Below the pieces are notes generated by a model. The model saw nothing but the letters and a program-made list of their open reading frames with translations, was not told the DNA's origin and made no database searches. A program made the position numbers and the translations under genes. Positions 20,986 through 30,922 of a stretch of 48,312 nucleotides of DNA are shown in pieces (positions within the stretch are counted from its first letter, which is position 1; every line of letters starts with the position of its first letter). The stretch is from Gnetum montanum (lineage: Eukaryota > Streptophyta > Gnetopsida > Gnetales > Gnetaceae): positions 1-48,312 of the forward strand of contig MNCI01017780.1 in NCBI GenBank assembly GCA_015680685.1. Direction: 5' to 3'.

Positions 20986-22886
20986 GGGCCAATTGTTAGT
21001 AAGGCTATTTCCAAAGTTAGGTTATACCTTACTAGTTTCCTTAATAAATTTGTTTTATCTCCATGTGATGTTTCCAGAAAAATTATAATATTTAGTCCTT
21101 TTTTGCTTAGGTGGTTTCCAAATCTAATTTTCCCGGTATAACTAAGGGGATGAAATTATTTTTGACACACTTATCTTTAATTTTATAGCTAATTACCCTT
21201 GATAATCTCCTTCAGGCGATGAAAATTTTCAAAAAAGTTATGTGTTATTCAATGTGTGCCTCTCTCCCACGACTAAGTTGAGCACTTTGGGTTCAAGTAG
21301 GTTCAAACAAAATGAAAATCAGAGAACCAACGAGCGAGATATAGGTATGAAAGTAAGGGACACACAATCGCAAGTCATAGAGAGATTTGAAAAACTCCCC
21401 CACGTGAATAGTTGAAAATTATGGTAAGTAGCGTGGGGGGTCATGTATATATATATTTTTGTGACGTGATATCGCGCATGCGATATCATGTACGTGATAT
21501 CACGGCCTATTGATATTAGGGCACAATGAAGGATATCAAATTTTTAGGATTTTTCTTGAAATTGCGATGGAAGTTACATACATGTGAACAAGTGTTACAA
21601 GGTTCCAAGGTAATTTAACTAGTTCTTGAAGGCATGAATAATTATGATGGTGTGGAATGTAGGAATAAGGCCTCGAGTGGTAACAGAAAGAAAAAGGTCA
21701 TGTGATGGTTCATAGGAACGTTTGATTTAGAGGGGTAGTAAGGAGGGAAAGAACATTGTTGAAAATATGCTGAGGGTAATAAATGGTATGTGAAAGATGA
21801 GTTATGAGTGCAAATTACAAAAATTACGCAAGTGGGTCCTCCCCAAAGTAGGTTCCAACCTATAATGCCCTTGCGTAACATCACTTAAAAGTGTTCGTGG
21901 ACACTCGAAGGGTTAAAGGTAATCCACACTGATTCCACAAAACATACACATCTAAGTATCATTGAGATGAGGTAAGAATTCTATGCTATACGAGACACAA
22001 GTTACAACTACATGAATAGTGAGATAAGACAGACTATAGAAGGGATCGTAGAGATTGGGACATGAGGCAACTAACCTAGGGCACAGTGAATCCTACATGT
22101 AAAGCATGATTAATGTGTCATTAATCCATCATTTGAAGATCAGGACAAAGTCCATTCCTCTGATCAATGACATCGCATTGTGTCATCCCATGATTAGCAA
22201 CTATGAGAGTACCAGAACAACAAGGCGTATGATCACTTGGCATTTTGTTTAAAGGAGGAGTGATTTTTGCTTTGTGGCACTTTCTTTGTTTATTTTTTCT
22301 TTCTTTATTTTTTTTGGATTGCTAAATCCAAAGAAGTCATCAACCTTCAAGCATGGGTGCATGTCTTTATAGTGGGACCCCCTAGAACCCCATTGGATTT
22401 TTGAGTGCCCTTTTGATTACTCTTACTCCCATTTTTCATTAAATCTACAATGATCTTAGTACAACCACGTTGCATGATAACTTCCACAGATGTCACCAAA
22501 GAGAATCCACAAGTCCCCTTGATGTCACACCCTAACCATTCCCTCTTGGTTCATCCTTCTTCATTCTGGGTACAATGAACATGAAATTAATTTTAAGTTT
22601 TAAGAATGTCAAGAATATCACTATACCCTTGAACCAAACCTCTTATTTGTAGAATGGATGAGTGGGTGTAATGGGCTCACTATCGAAATAATTGATCATT
22701 CAAGACTTGATAACATAGAACACACCTCAACCAATGAGCCACATGAGTGTTTTATTCGTAGATGAGATTACTTATATAGAGATAACAAGATAAAAAGAGA
22801 AAAAGATAAAACAAGAAATTGAAGAATGAAAAATGAAAAACTGGAAAACAAAAAATTGTAAAATTGAAAAAAATGAAAAATATTTA
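20986..22886 (-). other. Spacer of element B between gag and ORF2
   Basis: 1.9 kb without convincing coding similarity. It holds an isolated GATATC-type palindrome array (21464-21540) and, toward gag, long A/T-rich tracts (22790-22890). Element A lacks it through a deletion that also removed flanking coding sequence, so the spacer may be ancestral (for example intronic). A nested LTR fragment is the alternative. Confidence 0.55.
21464..21540. repeat. GATATC palindrome array inside element B
   Basis: Repeated GATATC cores (GTGATATCGCG, GCGATATCATG, GTGATATCACGG, then ATTGATATTAGGGCACAA) resemble the U3 arrays of the flanking LTRs. A TATATATATATT run lies just to the left. The order matches a minus-oriented LTR. 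Confidence 0.7.
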
Positions 22887-24576
22887 TTAATCCTGCTTGT
22901 TATTAGAATGGGGGATATCCCCCATAACTAAATGGTTGAGCATGACAAGGATTAATAATTGAAAGATGATGATCCTTGCATGTTGAAAATATTGAAACTT
23001 GGTCATACTTACCCCATTGGGGTTCACACACTTGATTATAGTAAGCGTAGTGGGAAAATTTATAACATGTGGTTTCTTGGTAAAGAGTTGACCCACTATG
23101 ATACTTGAGACCGTAAGATGGTATGCAAGGATCAGGATTTCGCTCTCCATGGCGGTATTCATTGGGCCATATGGTTGTTGGAGTGTTAATCGGTGGCCCT
23201 GATGAAGTAACACGAGGTGTTGGGTTCAAAGAGAAGGGTGCACCACAGTGTTGGACTTGTGTTGAGTTGGATAATGCAGTGGCCTTGGAATTGTGTTGCC
23301 TTCCTAAGATCATGTCTAAAGAAGGGACACATTTGATGTTGAGGAGGTCTCTCACTGCTGTTGGCAATAGTAGCAAAAGTAATGTTCGTGGGTTGCTACT
23401 ATGGTGCAGACACTTCAGGAACAAGGTGGCGATGTAGAAGGAGAGAAAGGATGAGAACGTTGAAATTTAGGAGAAGTGTAAGGTGCACAAGGTGGTGGTT
23501 GTGTTGAGGACATGGGCTGATAGTATTGAAGAGAATGATAATGCGGTGAGATAGAGTATGCTGACCTAGTTGGAGAAACAAGATATTGGACTAGATAAGC
23601 ATTTGGATTCAGATGATATGAAGGGTGTCTTCAGTTTAGTGATGGCTTCCCCCATGACTAGGATTATTGCCACTATGATCAAACACAGTATCTTTGTATG
23701 AACTCTGGGTGTAACGTGTTTCCCCAATGCTCATATAAATGTAACAAGATTGGGCATTGGCCCTTGGGGTGATCATACAAGCAAATGTTGCATTCATACG
23801 TATGATTGGTAGTTGAGCCCTTTTCTTCCTCATCCCTTCTTTCCGATTGTCTAATGATATTTTTTCCTACTTCTTGGGTTGTTAAAATTTTATCTCTAAT
23901 AATATCAATATATTCTCCACACTTTTTATGTGTTCATTCCAACATCTTATTGATCTTTTCCTTGACTTCCTCTAATGATTTTTATACTAGAAAAGATGGT
24001 TCTTCCTCCTTGAGATAGGTTGATTTATCCTATTTATGATTATGGATCATTTTTAAGTTGAGATTTTGGTCCCGTTGATGTTTTTCAGCATTCTCCCATC
24101 TAGCCATTTCTCCTTCTTCTTTTTCTACCTACTTAATAAGCTCTTGGAATTGATGGGTTTTTAGTTTTTATAGTTGACCTTGGGCATACATCCCTAGGGT
24201 TTCTCTTGTTTCATCATGAAGCCCATCAATGATATGATACNGCTTGTAAATGTTGTTGTAGATATAAGTCATAGCCTCTTGAGAAATTGGAAAAGTTTTT
24301 TAAATCAAGCCTGGGTAGACGGCTCTCTTTACGATGCCTACAGGAGATTTGAATAGCCTCTTGTATTTGCGTTAGGCTTGTAGTGGCTAGTAGGGGTTCA
24401 TTGTCATCGAGTAAGTTATGCTTTCATGCTTTGGGATGATGTTGCCTTCATTTATGTTTATAAGAAACCCCCACTTCAGATTGTGTACTCGAATCTTCAT
24501 TGTCATATAATTCGTTGGTTCTCCAATGAATTGCCTCACTAGATGTAGCATTATTATAGTCTTGTAGGAGAGGCAT
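22887..24576 (-). pseudogene. gag of element B with zinc knuckle and Ser/Pro/Tyr-rich tail
   Basis: The start ATG at 24576 (MPLLQDYNNATSSEAIHWR) aligns with element A's gag start. DNEPLLATTSLTQIQEAIQ and LPRLDLKNFSNFSRGYDLY match A closely. At the single N (24241) the sequence jumps to YHIIDGLHDETRETLGMYAQ, skipping about 314 bp of the gag core. The zinc knuckle CNICLYDHPKGQC is at 23754-23792 and is followed by ILLHLYEHW, as in A. The tail is S/P/Y/Q-rich (for example YYQPMSSTQPPPCAPYTSP). In the last 520 bp two frames are open: one of 108 codons continuing the knuckle frame (22887-23213), and one of 173 codons (22903-23424) ending QPFSYGGYPPF. The second looks more Gag-like, which implies a frameshift. 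Confidence 0.78.
24241..24241. other. Single N at a gag discontinuity
   Basis: Sequence left and right of the N aligns to element A positions ending at about 10553 and resuming at about 10868, so about 314 bp are absent here. Confidence 0.8.
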
Positions 24577-24700
24577 GATTGTGAAATTGTGTGTGAATTT
24601 GTATGTGACATTTGTAATTATTTCTTCTTCCTAAGAGATATATCATTAATTACTATACAACAACCTTGTATGATATAACTAATCTAGATAACTAGCACCG

Positions 24701-24718
24701 TCCCCGACAATGGTGCCA
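24701..24718 (-). other. Primer-binding site of element B, tRNA-Asp type
   Basis: The minus strand reads TGGCACCATTGTCGGGGA next to the 5' LTR. Compared with the tRNA-Asp complement TGGCGCCGTTGCCGGGGA it differs at three positions, all transitions (two G-to-A at former CpG sites, one C-to-T). Confidence 0.85.
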
Positions 24719-24719
24719 A

Positions 24720-25578
24720 TGATGAGTAGCGAGGTACCCCTACACTCAACCATATGAATACGAGCTTTTCACACACGATTCGGTCAAACTTTGCAAATGG
24801 ACTTGTTATGGTATCAAGATAGTTATTCTTAGGTTGCAGTTTGCTATCTTCCCATCTGGACTAGTGTTAACTTTGTCACGTATGGTTTAGTCTAGAGTGA
24901 GGTGTATGATGTGTTCCTATGCTAATGCAACTCCTAGATATGATGGGAAACGAGATTAACTAAGCTAAGAGAGAGAGAGATAGAGAGTAAGAGAGAATCT
25001 AACTAGCCTAAGTGCGATGAGCATCTATTCCTTAATCATCCATACACATCTTGGACCTCGTGCACGACTACCACTAGGATTACCAAGTGGATGGCCAAAG
25101 TACGCTACTGGGTTACCAAGTAGTCACACTTGAATGCTCGCGATTAAGTCGTACTCATTCTATGTTTAACAAGATTTTAGGGTGAAGAGAGATTAACTAA
25201 GAAAGTAGTAAATAACAATCAAGTAAATAATTAAGCCAAGTGGATGCTGCAATGATGAAGTAATCTCGATCTTTATTGCTAGTCATGTGCGTGTCGAAGT
25301 ATGTCACACTCAAAAAAGAATGCTGTACAATTACAATCACGACATTGTGGGCATGCACTAGGAGAAAATGGTTGAGAGGAAAAATTGAAAACTTAAACAT
25401 AATAATTCTAAAACTGGAAAAATGCCCCTACTAATTATGCCTACTTATTATTTATAGATGGGAAAGCAGGTTGCGATATCGCGTATGCGATATCGTGTCT
25501 AGGCTGTGATATTGCATCTGTAATATTGTGTATGCAATATCACGTATGTGATATCGCAGCCAATGAAATGATAAATCA
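24720..25578 (-). repeat. 5' LTR of element B
   Basis: 859 bp. In plus view it starts TGATGAGTAGCGAGGTACCC and ends AATGATAAATCA. It contains a (GA)n run near 24969-24997. Reverse TATA box at 25449-25456. A dense palindromic array of GCGATATCGC-like units lies at about 25470-25558. It matches the 3' LTR (17403-18003), element A's LTRs and the solo LTR. Confidence 0.88.
25449..25456 (-). promoter_or_regulatory. TATA box in element B 5' LTR
   Basis: The minus strand reads CTATAAATAATAAG, in the same relative place, downstream of the GATATC array, as in element A. Confidence 0.65.
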
Positions 25579-25989
25579 TAACTAAAAAATATTTATATCA
25601 TTTTCTATATTAAAAGTAACCAACAAACATTTATCTACACCAGGAGTATAAAAGCATCACATGAAAAAGGCCCTGTTACTTCAAATCACTGAGTTTACTA
25701 TAAAAATAAAAAATTTAGCTACTAAGGAAAAAATACAGTAGGAAGAATATGAGGTAATGTATCAATAATTTTAATGTATTTTAGTAAATTAATTTTATAT
25801 AATGGAATTTTACTATTATCTATGCTACATAATAGAGGTTTTTTGCTTTGGAGATTCGACAAGTATTCTTGGATTGTAATTTCAAATGTCACCAAGAAGG
25901 TGGTTTGAGACCCCAAATAGGACAAACCCTAATCAACCTCATATGGAAGTCACTTAAAATGATATGATGAGGAATATGTTCACTTATTT
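25579..25989. other. Unassigned spacer before the plus-strand gypsy fragment
   Basis: AT-rich. No LTR terminus for the next element was recognised. Confidence 0.5.
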
Positions 25990-28000
25990 AAAGAGTCCAA
26001 ACTAATCCAACACTAGTAACAGTGGAAAATTTGAACTTCAAAACTTCAATAGTAGTGGTAGAAGGCCCATTGAATAAGCATTCATGGACCAAATCAAGAG
26101 GCTAAAATTCCCATATTTTGATGGTGTAGAAAACCATGTAGCAACTTTGGAATGGTTATCAGATGCAAAAGAAGCATTCCAACTCATGGGTTGTACTTTA
26201 GTACAACAAACTCAACTAGCTATTCATCAACTGAAACACATGACCAATCATTGATGGTAAACAACCAAGGCTACCAAGTATTGGATACATAGGAAAATTA
26301 AATGGATTAACTTTGTTAAAGCCTTCAATGATAGATATGTATCTAAAGAGTTTAGGAGGGCCAAGGACAAGGATTTATCTAGCTTGGAGCAAGGAGATCC
26401 CCCTATTTTAGAGTAAGATGCTAAGTTGCTTTTAATTGGTGTACTTTGATCATTACTTACAAGATGATGAGGAAGAGATGACTAGGTGCTTTATTGATGG
26501 ATTGATTGAACCTATTAATGTAAGCTTATTTCCTCTTGGTTTGACTAAGTACAATTCAGCTCATACTAAGGCATGGCTATCAAGTGAAGTATAGGGTTAA
26601 GTAAGAGGAAGAAGACATATAAACTTAAAAAGAGACCTTATTCTATAGTTAAAGAAGAAAGCTCTTGTTAACTTTCTTCTTTAACTACATGAAACACTTG
26701 GTAAGGTCTCTTTAACTATAGAATAAGGTCTATTTTCGAGAGGTTAACTATATTTTGAGAGGAAGCAGTAACCATGAAAGACTTGGTAATGATCCCACAT
26801 GCTTTTCATAGGGAAAAGTTGGTCACTACATAGTTAGTGTCCAAACTATTGTGAGTGTGCCAAATGAGGAAATAGAGGATGGAAGTACTCCCAATAGGAC
26901 ATCTAAGAATTAAGATGGTGGATTAGGTAGTGTACAAGACAAGAAAAATCAATATAAAGATGTAGGTTGCAAGGGTAGAGTTTGTGTTTTAACTAATCAA
27001 CTAATGGAAGAGCAACCTAATGCTATGAGGAAAACTACAGGTAACATTGGTGGTTTCTCTTTCTTGCTCTTGTTTAACCTTAGTGAAAGTCATTCTTTTG
27101 TGGTTCTTTAATTTGTAACCTATTAACACCTTGAACCCACAATCATGCTTTCTCTCATGACCATTCAAATAGTTCATTCTCCTAGTATGGTAGTTTCAAA
27201 TATGATACCTTTAAGATAAGTAATGATACAAGGTAACAAGTGGTATAGTGATATCTTAGTGATGGATATTTGAGACTATGATGCAATACCCAAGATGGAT
27301 TAGTTAGCTAGGTATTGTGGATAGTTGAATTGTAAGAATAAGATCCTCTTCCTTATTTTTACAAGCGAAAAAGAAAGTTACAATCCAAGCTAATAGGAGA
27401 TAAATTAAACTTGATATAGTAATAACTAAGAAGTTTCAATAGTTACTTAAGCACAATCATAATTATTACATGGTTTGAGTGCATGAAGAGCCTAAGAAAA
27501 AGATACATTAGATTCTAGTGATTCAAGAGTTCTTGGATGTGTTTAAGAATGAGCTTACCAAAGTAGCCCCACACATGGAGATTAAGTTTAATATTACACT
27601 TAAACTTGAAACTAAAGTAATTTCCAAGGCATCTCATAAGATGTCTGCAATGAAGTTAGTAGAACTTAAGATGTAGATTTAAGGACTATTAGACAAGGAC
27701 ATGATTGAACTGAGTGTTTTACCTTGGGGTGCACTAGTGTTCTATGTGAAAAAGAAGGATGATAATTTGAGATTGTGCATTAATTACAAACAACTAAATC
27801 AAGTGATAGCTAGAAACCAATATCTTGTACCTAGGATTGATGACTTTTTTGATTAATTAAGAGAAGCTAAGATATTTTACAAGATTGATTTAAGGTCTAG
27901 CTATCATCAAGTTAGGGTGCAAGAGGAGGATATATCCAAAATAGTTTTCAAGGTAAGGTATGCTCATCATGAGTTCTTAGTCATGCCTTTTAGACTCTTT
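25990..28000 (+). pseudogene. Ty3/gypsy gag-protease-reverse transcriptase fragment
   Basis: The gag core reads LKFPYFDGVENHVATLEWL then FQLMGCTLVQQTQLAIHQLK (about 26105-26240) and FNDRYVSKEFRRAKDKDLSS (about 26326-26385). Protease remnant LLFNLSESHSFVVL is near 27070-27110 (catalytic D replaced by N) and YSDILVMDI near 27250. The reverse transcriptase is clearest: VIQEFLDVFKNELTKV (from about 27519), [49 protein letters not shown] and HHEFLVMPFRL (to about 27993). This matches the Tekay/Del-type chromovirus pattern. Homology stops abruptly near 28000, before the catalytic YIDD block. Several stops; no LTRs recognised. Confidence 0.85.
26633..26731. repeat. 99-bp foldback with 23-bp perfect inverted ends and inner hairpin
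   Basis: 26633-26655 and 26709-26731 are perfect reverse complements (AGACCTTATTCTATAG and on). Inside, TTAAAGAAGAAAG (26649-26661) and CTTTCTTCTTTAA (26672-26684) form a second perfect 13-bp stem with a 10-nt loop, competing for part of the outer arm. It sits between the gag and protease remnants. Confidence 0.8.
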
Positions 28001-29560
28001 CTCAAAAAGCTCATTTGCAAAGATATTTTTTTCTACTCTCCCCACCACTTCCGTTGCCTCTTTCTTCCTCATCTTAGCTTTCATTTGGACTTGTTGTACT
28101 TCTTCTTCCTTGGCCTTTCTTTCTACTTCTTCTTATGCTTTTATTTCTAGTTCATCTTTGGCTCTCTTCTTTTCCTTCTTCTCGTCCTCCCTCTCCTCTT
28201 TTGCATTAGCCAAAGCTTCTCTCTCTACTTTCTTCTTGACTTTTACTATAACTATTAATCATCAACATAGTCAATAGGGATTAAAAATCAATGAATACTA
28301 AAAATGTAAAAATATGAATAATAAAATAATCATAAAAATATAAAAATAATAACATAAAAAATAATACAAAATTTTTAACTTACCTAACCTCTTCATCTTA
28401 GATTTCTTCTAAGCTTTCTACACTTCTTCTTTCCTAGACTTCCTTTTTACTTCTTCTTGTGCTTTCCTCCTCAATTCTTTCCAAGCGCTCTTCTCTTTGT
28501 CCTCCTCCTCCTTCCTCTCCTTTTCTACTTTAGTCAAAGCATCTTTCTCCACTTTCCTCTTGGCTTTCATTATAGCTATTAATCATCAACATAGTCAATA
28601 GAGATAAAAAATCAATGAACATTAAAAATTGAAAAACATAAAAATATGAATAATAAAGGAAACACAAAAATTCTAAAAAATATAAAAATAATTTCAAAAA
28701 TAATACAAATTTTCTAACTTATTAAACCTCTCTATAACCTTATATGCCTTTGCTTACAATTAGTCCTTGTCTGAGTTGTAGGTATTAATAGGCTTAACAA
28801 CCTTGTCTTTTTTATCACTTGATCCTCCTCATGTGTGTCCAAGGTATACTTTCTAATAATCTCTTCTCCTGGTACAAGATTACCATGCGTATAATGCTTC
28901 ATGGATAATGTTATGGTATTAATCATTAAAGATTTAATTGCATCCTCTGGCACTGAGAAAGTTACCTCTAATGGTCCACCCAAGGTAGAACGTAGATTCA
29001 TCATGATACTAGTAATATGTTGGCAAAGTTAGCAAGGAAAATCCTCATTATTAATAATATTTTCTTTCTAATGATTCTTGTAAGCTAGCAACTCCATGAA
29101 GCATTTCAACCTACTATAGTAAAATTTGAAATTCATAGAGTTGTTCCAACTTTCACCATCAATAATGTTCACATTGGCTAACTTAATAGATACCTTTTCA
29201 TCCAACTAGCCTTTCTAATTATAATGAGTATGCTACATCATAGCATTATAGATGATTGTAAGTTGTAGAGTAGACACATCACTTCTTTGCCTAATCTTGA
29301 CACAAAAAATTCTCTTGATGAGTAGGTGAAATATCTCTACTAGATTATAGTTTCCATAGTTAGCAATGCTTTGACTCCTATTACCATACTATGTCCATTC
29401 ATTGATCAACTCCTAATCGACACTAGAAAATTTATCATAGCCCTTTATTAGAGAACCTTCATTAGGAAAATTGAACTATTATCTCAATAAGTTGTAGTTT
29501 CAAGATAAGATCACTTCTTTCCCATGGATTCAAAACAAAAAAAAACTATTATTGACTCGA
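28000..29560 (-). pseudogene. Unidentified spliced pseudogene with K/E-rich exons
   Basis: On the minus strand a protein-like stretch runs from about 29560 (GNRSQSIANYGNYNLVEIFH, VKIRQRSDVSTLQLTIIYNA, KLANVNIIDGESWNNSMNF) into an open frame at 28732-29004 (MMNLRSTLGGPLEVTFSVPE, EDAIKSLMINTITLSMKHY). It then enters K/E-rich, coiled-coil-like exons (KAKRKVEKDALTKVEKERKE, LRRKAQEEVKRKSRKEE) separated by AT-rich introns. A good donor AG/GTAAGTT lies at about 28379-28386, and acceptor-like TTAATAG sites precede the repeated exons. About six stops interrupt the first part. I do not recognise the family. It may be a host gene fragment or the accessory gene of a DNA transposon. Confidence 0.5.
28030..28735 (-). 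repeat. Duplicated exon-intron unit (~330 bp, two copies)
   Basis: Copy 1 (about 28380-28735) and copy 2 (about 28030-28380) each contain a K/E-rich exon and an AT-rich intron. Shared marks are CTATTAATCATCAACATAGT at 28252 and 28576, and TAATACAAA followed by a T-rich stretch at 28363 and 28701. Confidence 0.75.
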
Positions 29561-29873
29561 GTAACATTTCACCATAGCAATTACATTCGTGGATGAAATG
29601 TTAGAAGGCCTTAGTGTGAAAAGGGACACTTTCTCCCAGGTCCATTCACTAGCCATCTATGACTTGTTGGAAAGTTATGAACATTCTTATAATAATAACT
29701 CTTTCATGTTTTTAAGTTGTATGTACACAACATCCAATAGATTGATTTTATCTGCCAAGTCAAAACATAACAAATCAGAAAAAAAAAACATATTCCTAAG
29801 TGAGACCAAAAAAGAAAAAAAAAGAAAAAACAAACAAACCAAAAGCTTAGTACTAAGCATGACATTTGAAAAA
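29561..29873. other. Unassigned sequence upstream of the tandem duplication
   Basis: It includes A-rich and GAAAAA-rich stretches (29779-29845). The 104-residue plus-strand open frame here is low complexity and unsupported. Confidence 0.45.
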
Positions 29874-30546
29874 TTAATATCACATTATCCAAGGTACCTT
29901 TAAGCACTAACTGACTATGAGACCCCTTAGACCACTCTTCTCTCAAGCCTAGATTTGGCCTCTCATGAAGGACATGTATCAAACTTGCCTACTGGAAGAC
30001 ACAATATCACCTATGCTGCTTGGCCCTATCCATCTCATGAAGAAATCAAGGAAACATTTCGGAATGTTAGTTTCCATTAAGTGCAACTTCACAAAGCATA
30101 TGCTCTCACATCTCTAGGTAGGTATCCTCCCTATCTAAGTTCTCAAACTTGTAAGCACATGAAACACCAAATCAAATTAATAACAATAAGAATCATAAAC
30201 ATGATTCTTGTTATTATTAATGTCACATTATCCAAGGTACCTTTAGGCACTAACCGAATGTGAGACCCATTAGACCACTCCTCCCTCAAGCCTAGATTTG
30301 GCCTCTCATGAAGGACATGTATCACACTTGCCTACTAGAAGGCACGATATTACCTATTGTTCTTGGCCCTATCCATCTCATGAAGAAATCAAGGAAATAT
30401 TGTGGAATGTTAGTTTCCATTGAGTGAAACTTCACAAAGCATATGCTCTCACACCTCTAGGTAGGTATCCTCCCTATCTAAGTTCTCAAACTTGTAAGCA
30501 CATGAAACATCAAATCAAATTAATAACAACAAGAATCACAAACATG
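29874..30546. repeat. Tandem duplication, unit about 343 bp
   Basis: 29874-30203 and 30216-30546 are near-identical, for example CACATTATCCAAGGTACCTT at 29881 and 30223, and TCTCATGAAGGACATGTATC in both. The copies differ by scattered transitions. Confidence 0.88.
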
Positions 30547-30922
30547 AGAAAATACTTAGAAAAATAAAAAATAACTAAGGATTAATGTCAGTGTATCTAG
30601 ACCTAATGATATGCATGCTTGTAGAATTAAATAGGCTATGAACCCACCACAAATTAACTAAAAAAATTATGTCCACGTTGAACTACTTATAGGGATGATC
30701 TCTCCATACATGGGTCAATTCCTTTCCCTAGACCTCTCTAGTTTTTTTTTTTTTGTCATCCACGATGGTATCTATAGTAGTGTCATTCTAGATTACACAT
30801 GCTAGAAATCTCACATAAAAAATTGGATAGATTCACTTAAGAGCATAGGAGACTATAAGTAGAGGCAACAATATCTACATGAGTACATAAAAATTCTTAG
30901 TGAAAAACTCTAGGAAGTATTA
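30547..30922. other. Unassigned spacer
   Basis: No feature recognised apart from a T-run at 30742-30754. Confidence 0.45.

Larger units (their letters stand above)
17403..25578 (-). mobile_element. Element B: pol-less Ty3/gypsy-type LTR retrotransposon, fuller copy of the A family
   Basis: An 8.2-kb minus-strand element: 5' LTR 24720-25578, primer-binding site 24701-24718, gag 22887-24576, a 1.9-kb spacer, ORF2 18195-20972, polypurine tract, and 3' LTR 17403-18003. It matches element A in gag and ORF2 block by block. No pol domain is seen anywhere, including the spacer. At least two segments are missing from the assembly or deleted: part of the 3' LTR at the N-run, and about 314 bp of gag at the N at 24241. 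Flanks CTAAT and TAACT do not form a clear target duplication. Confidence 0.85.

Noticed and set aside
20986-22887. Hidden pol domains in the element B spacer
   Set aside because: Minus-strand frames were scanned for protease, YVDD/YIDD, TDHKSL and integrase patterns and none was found.
29589-29982. Plus-strand 104-residue and minus-strand 92-residue open frames
   Set aside because: They run through A/G-rich low-complexity sequence and show no family pattern.
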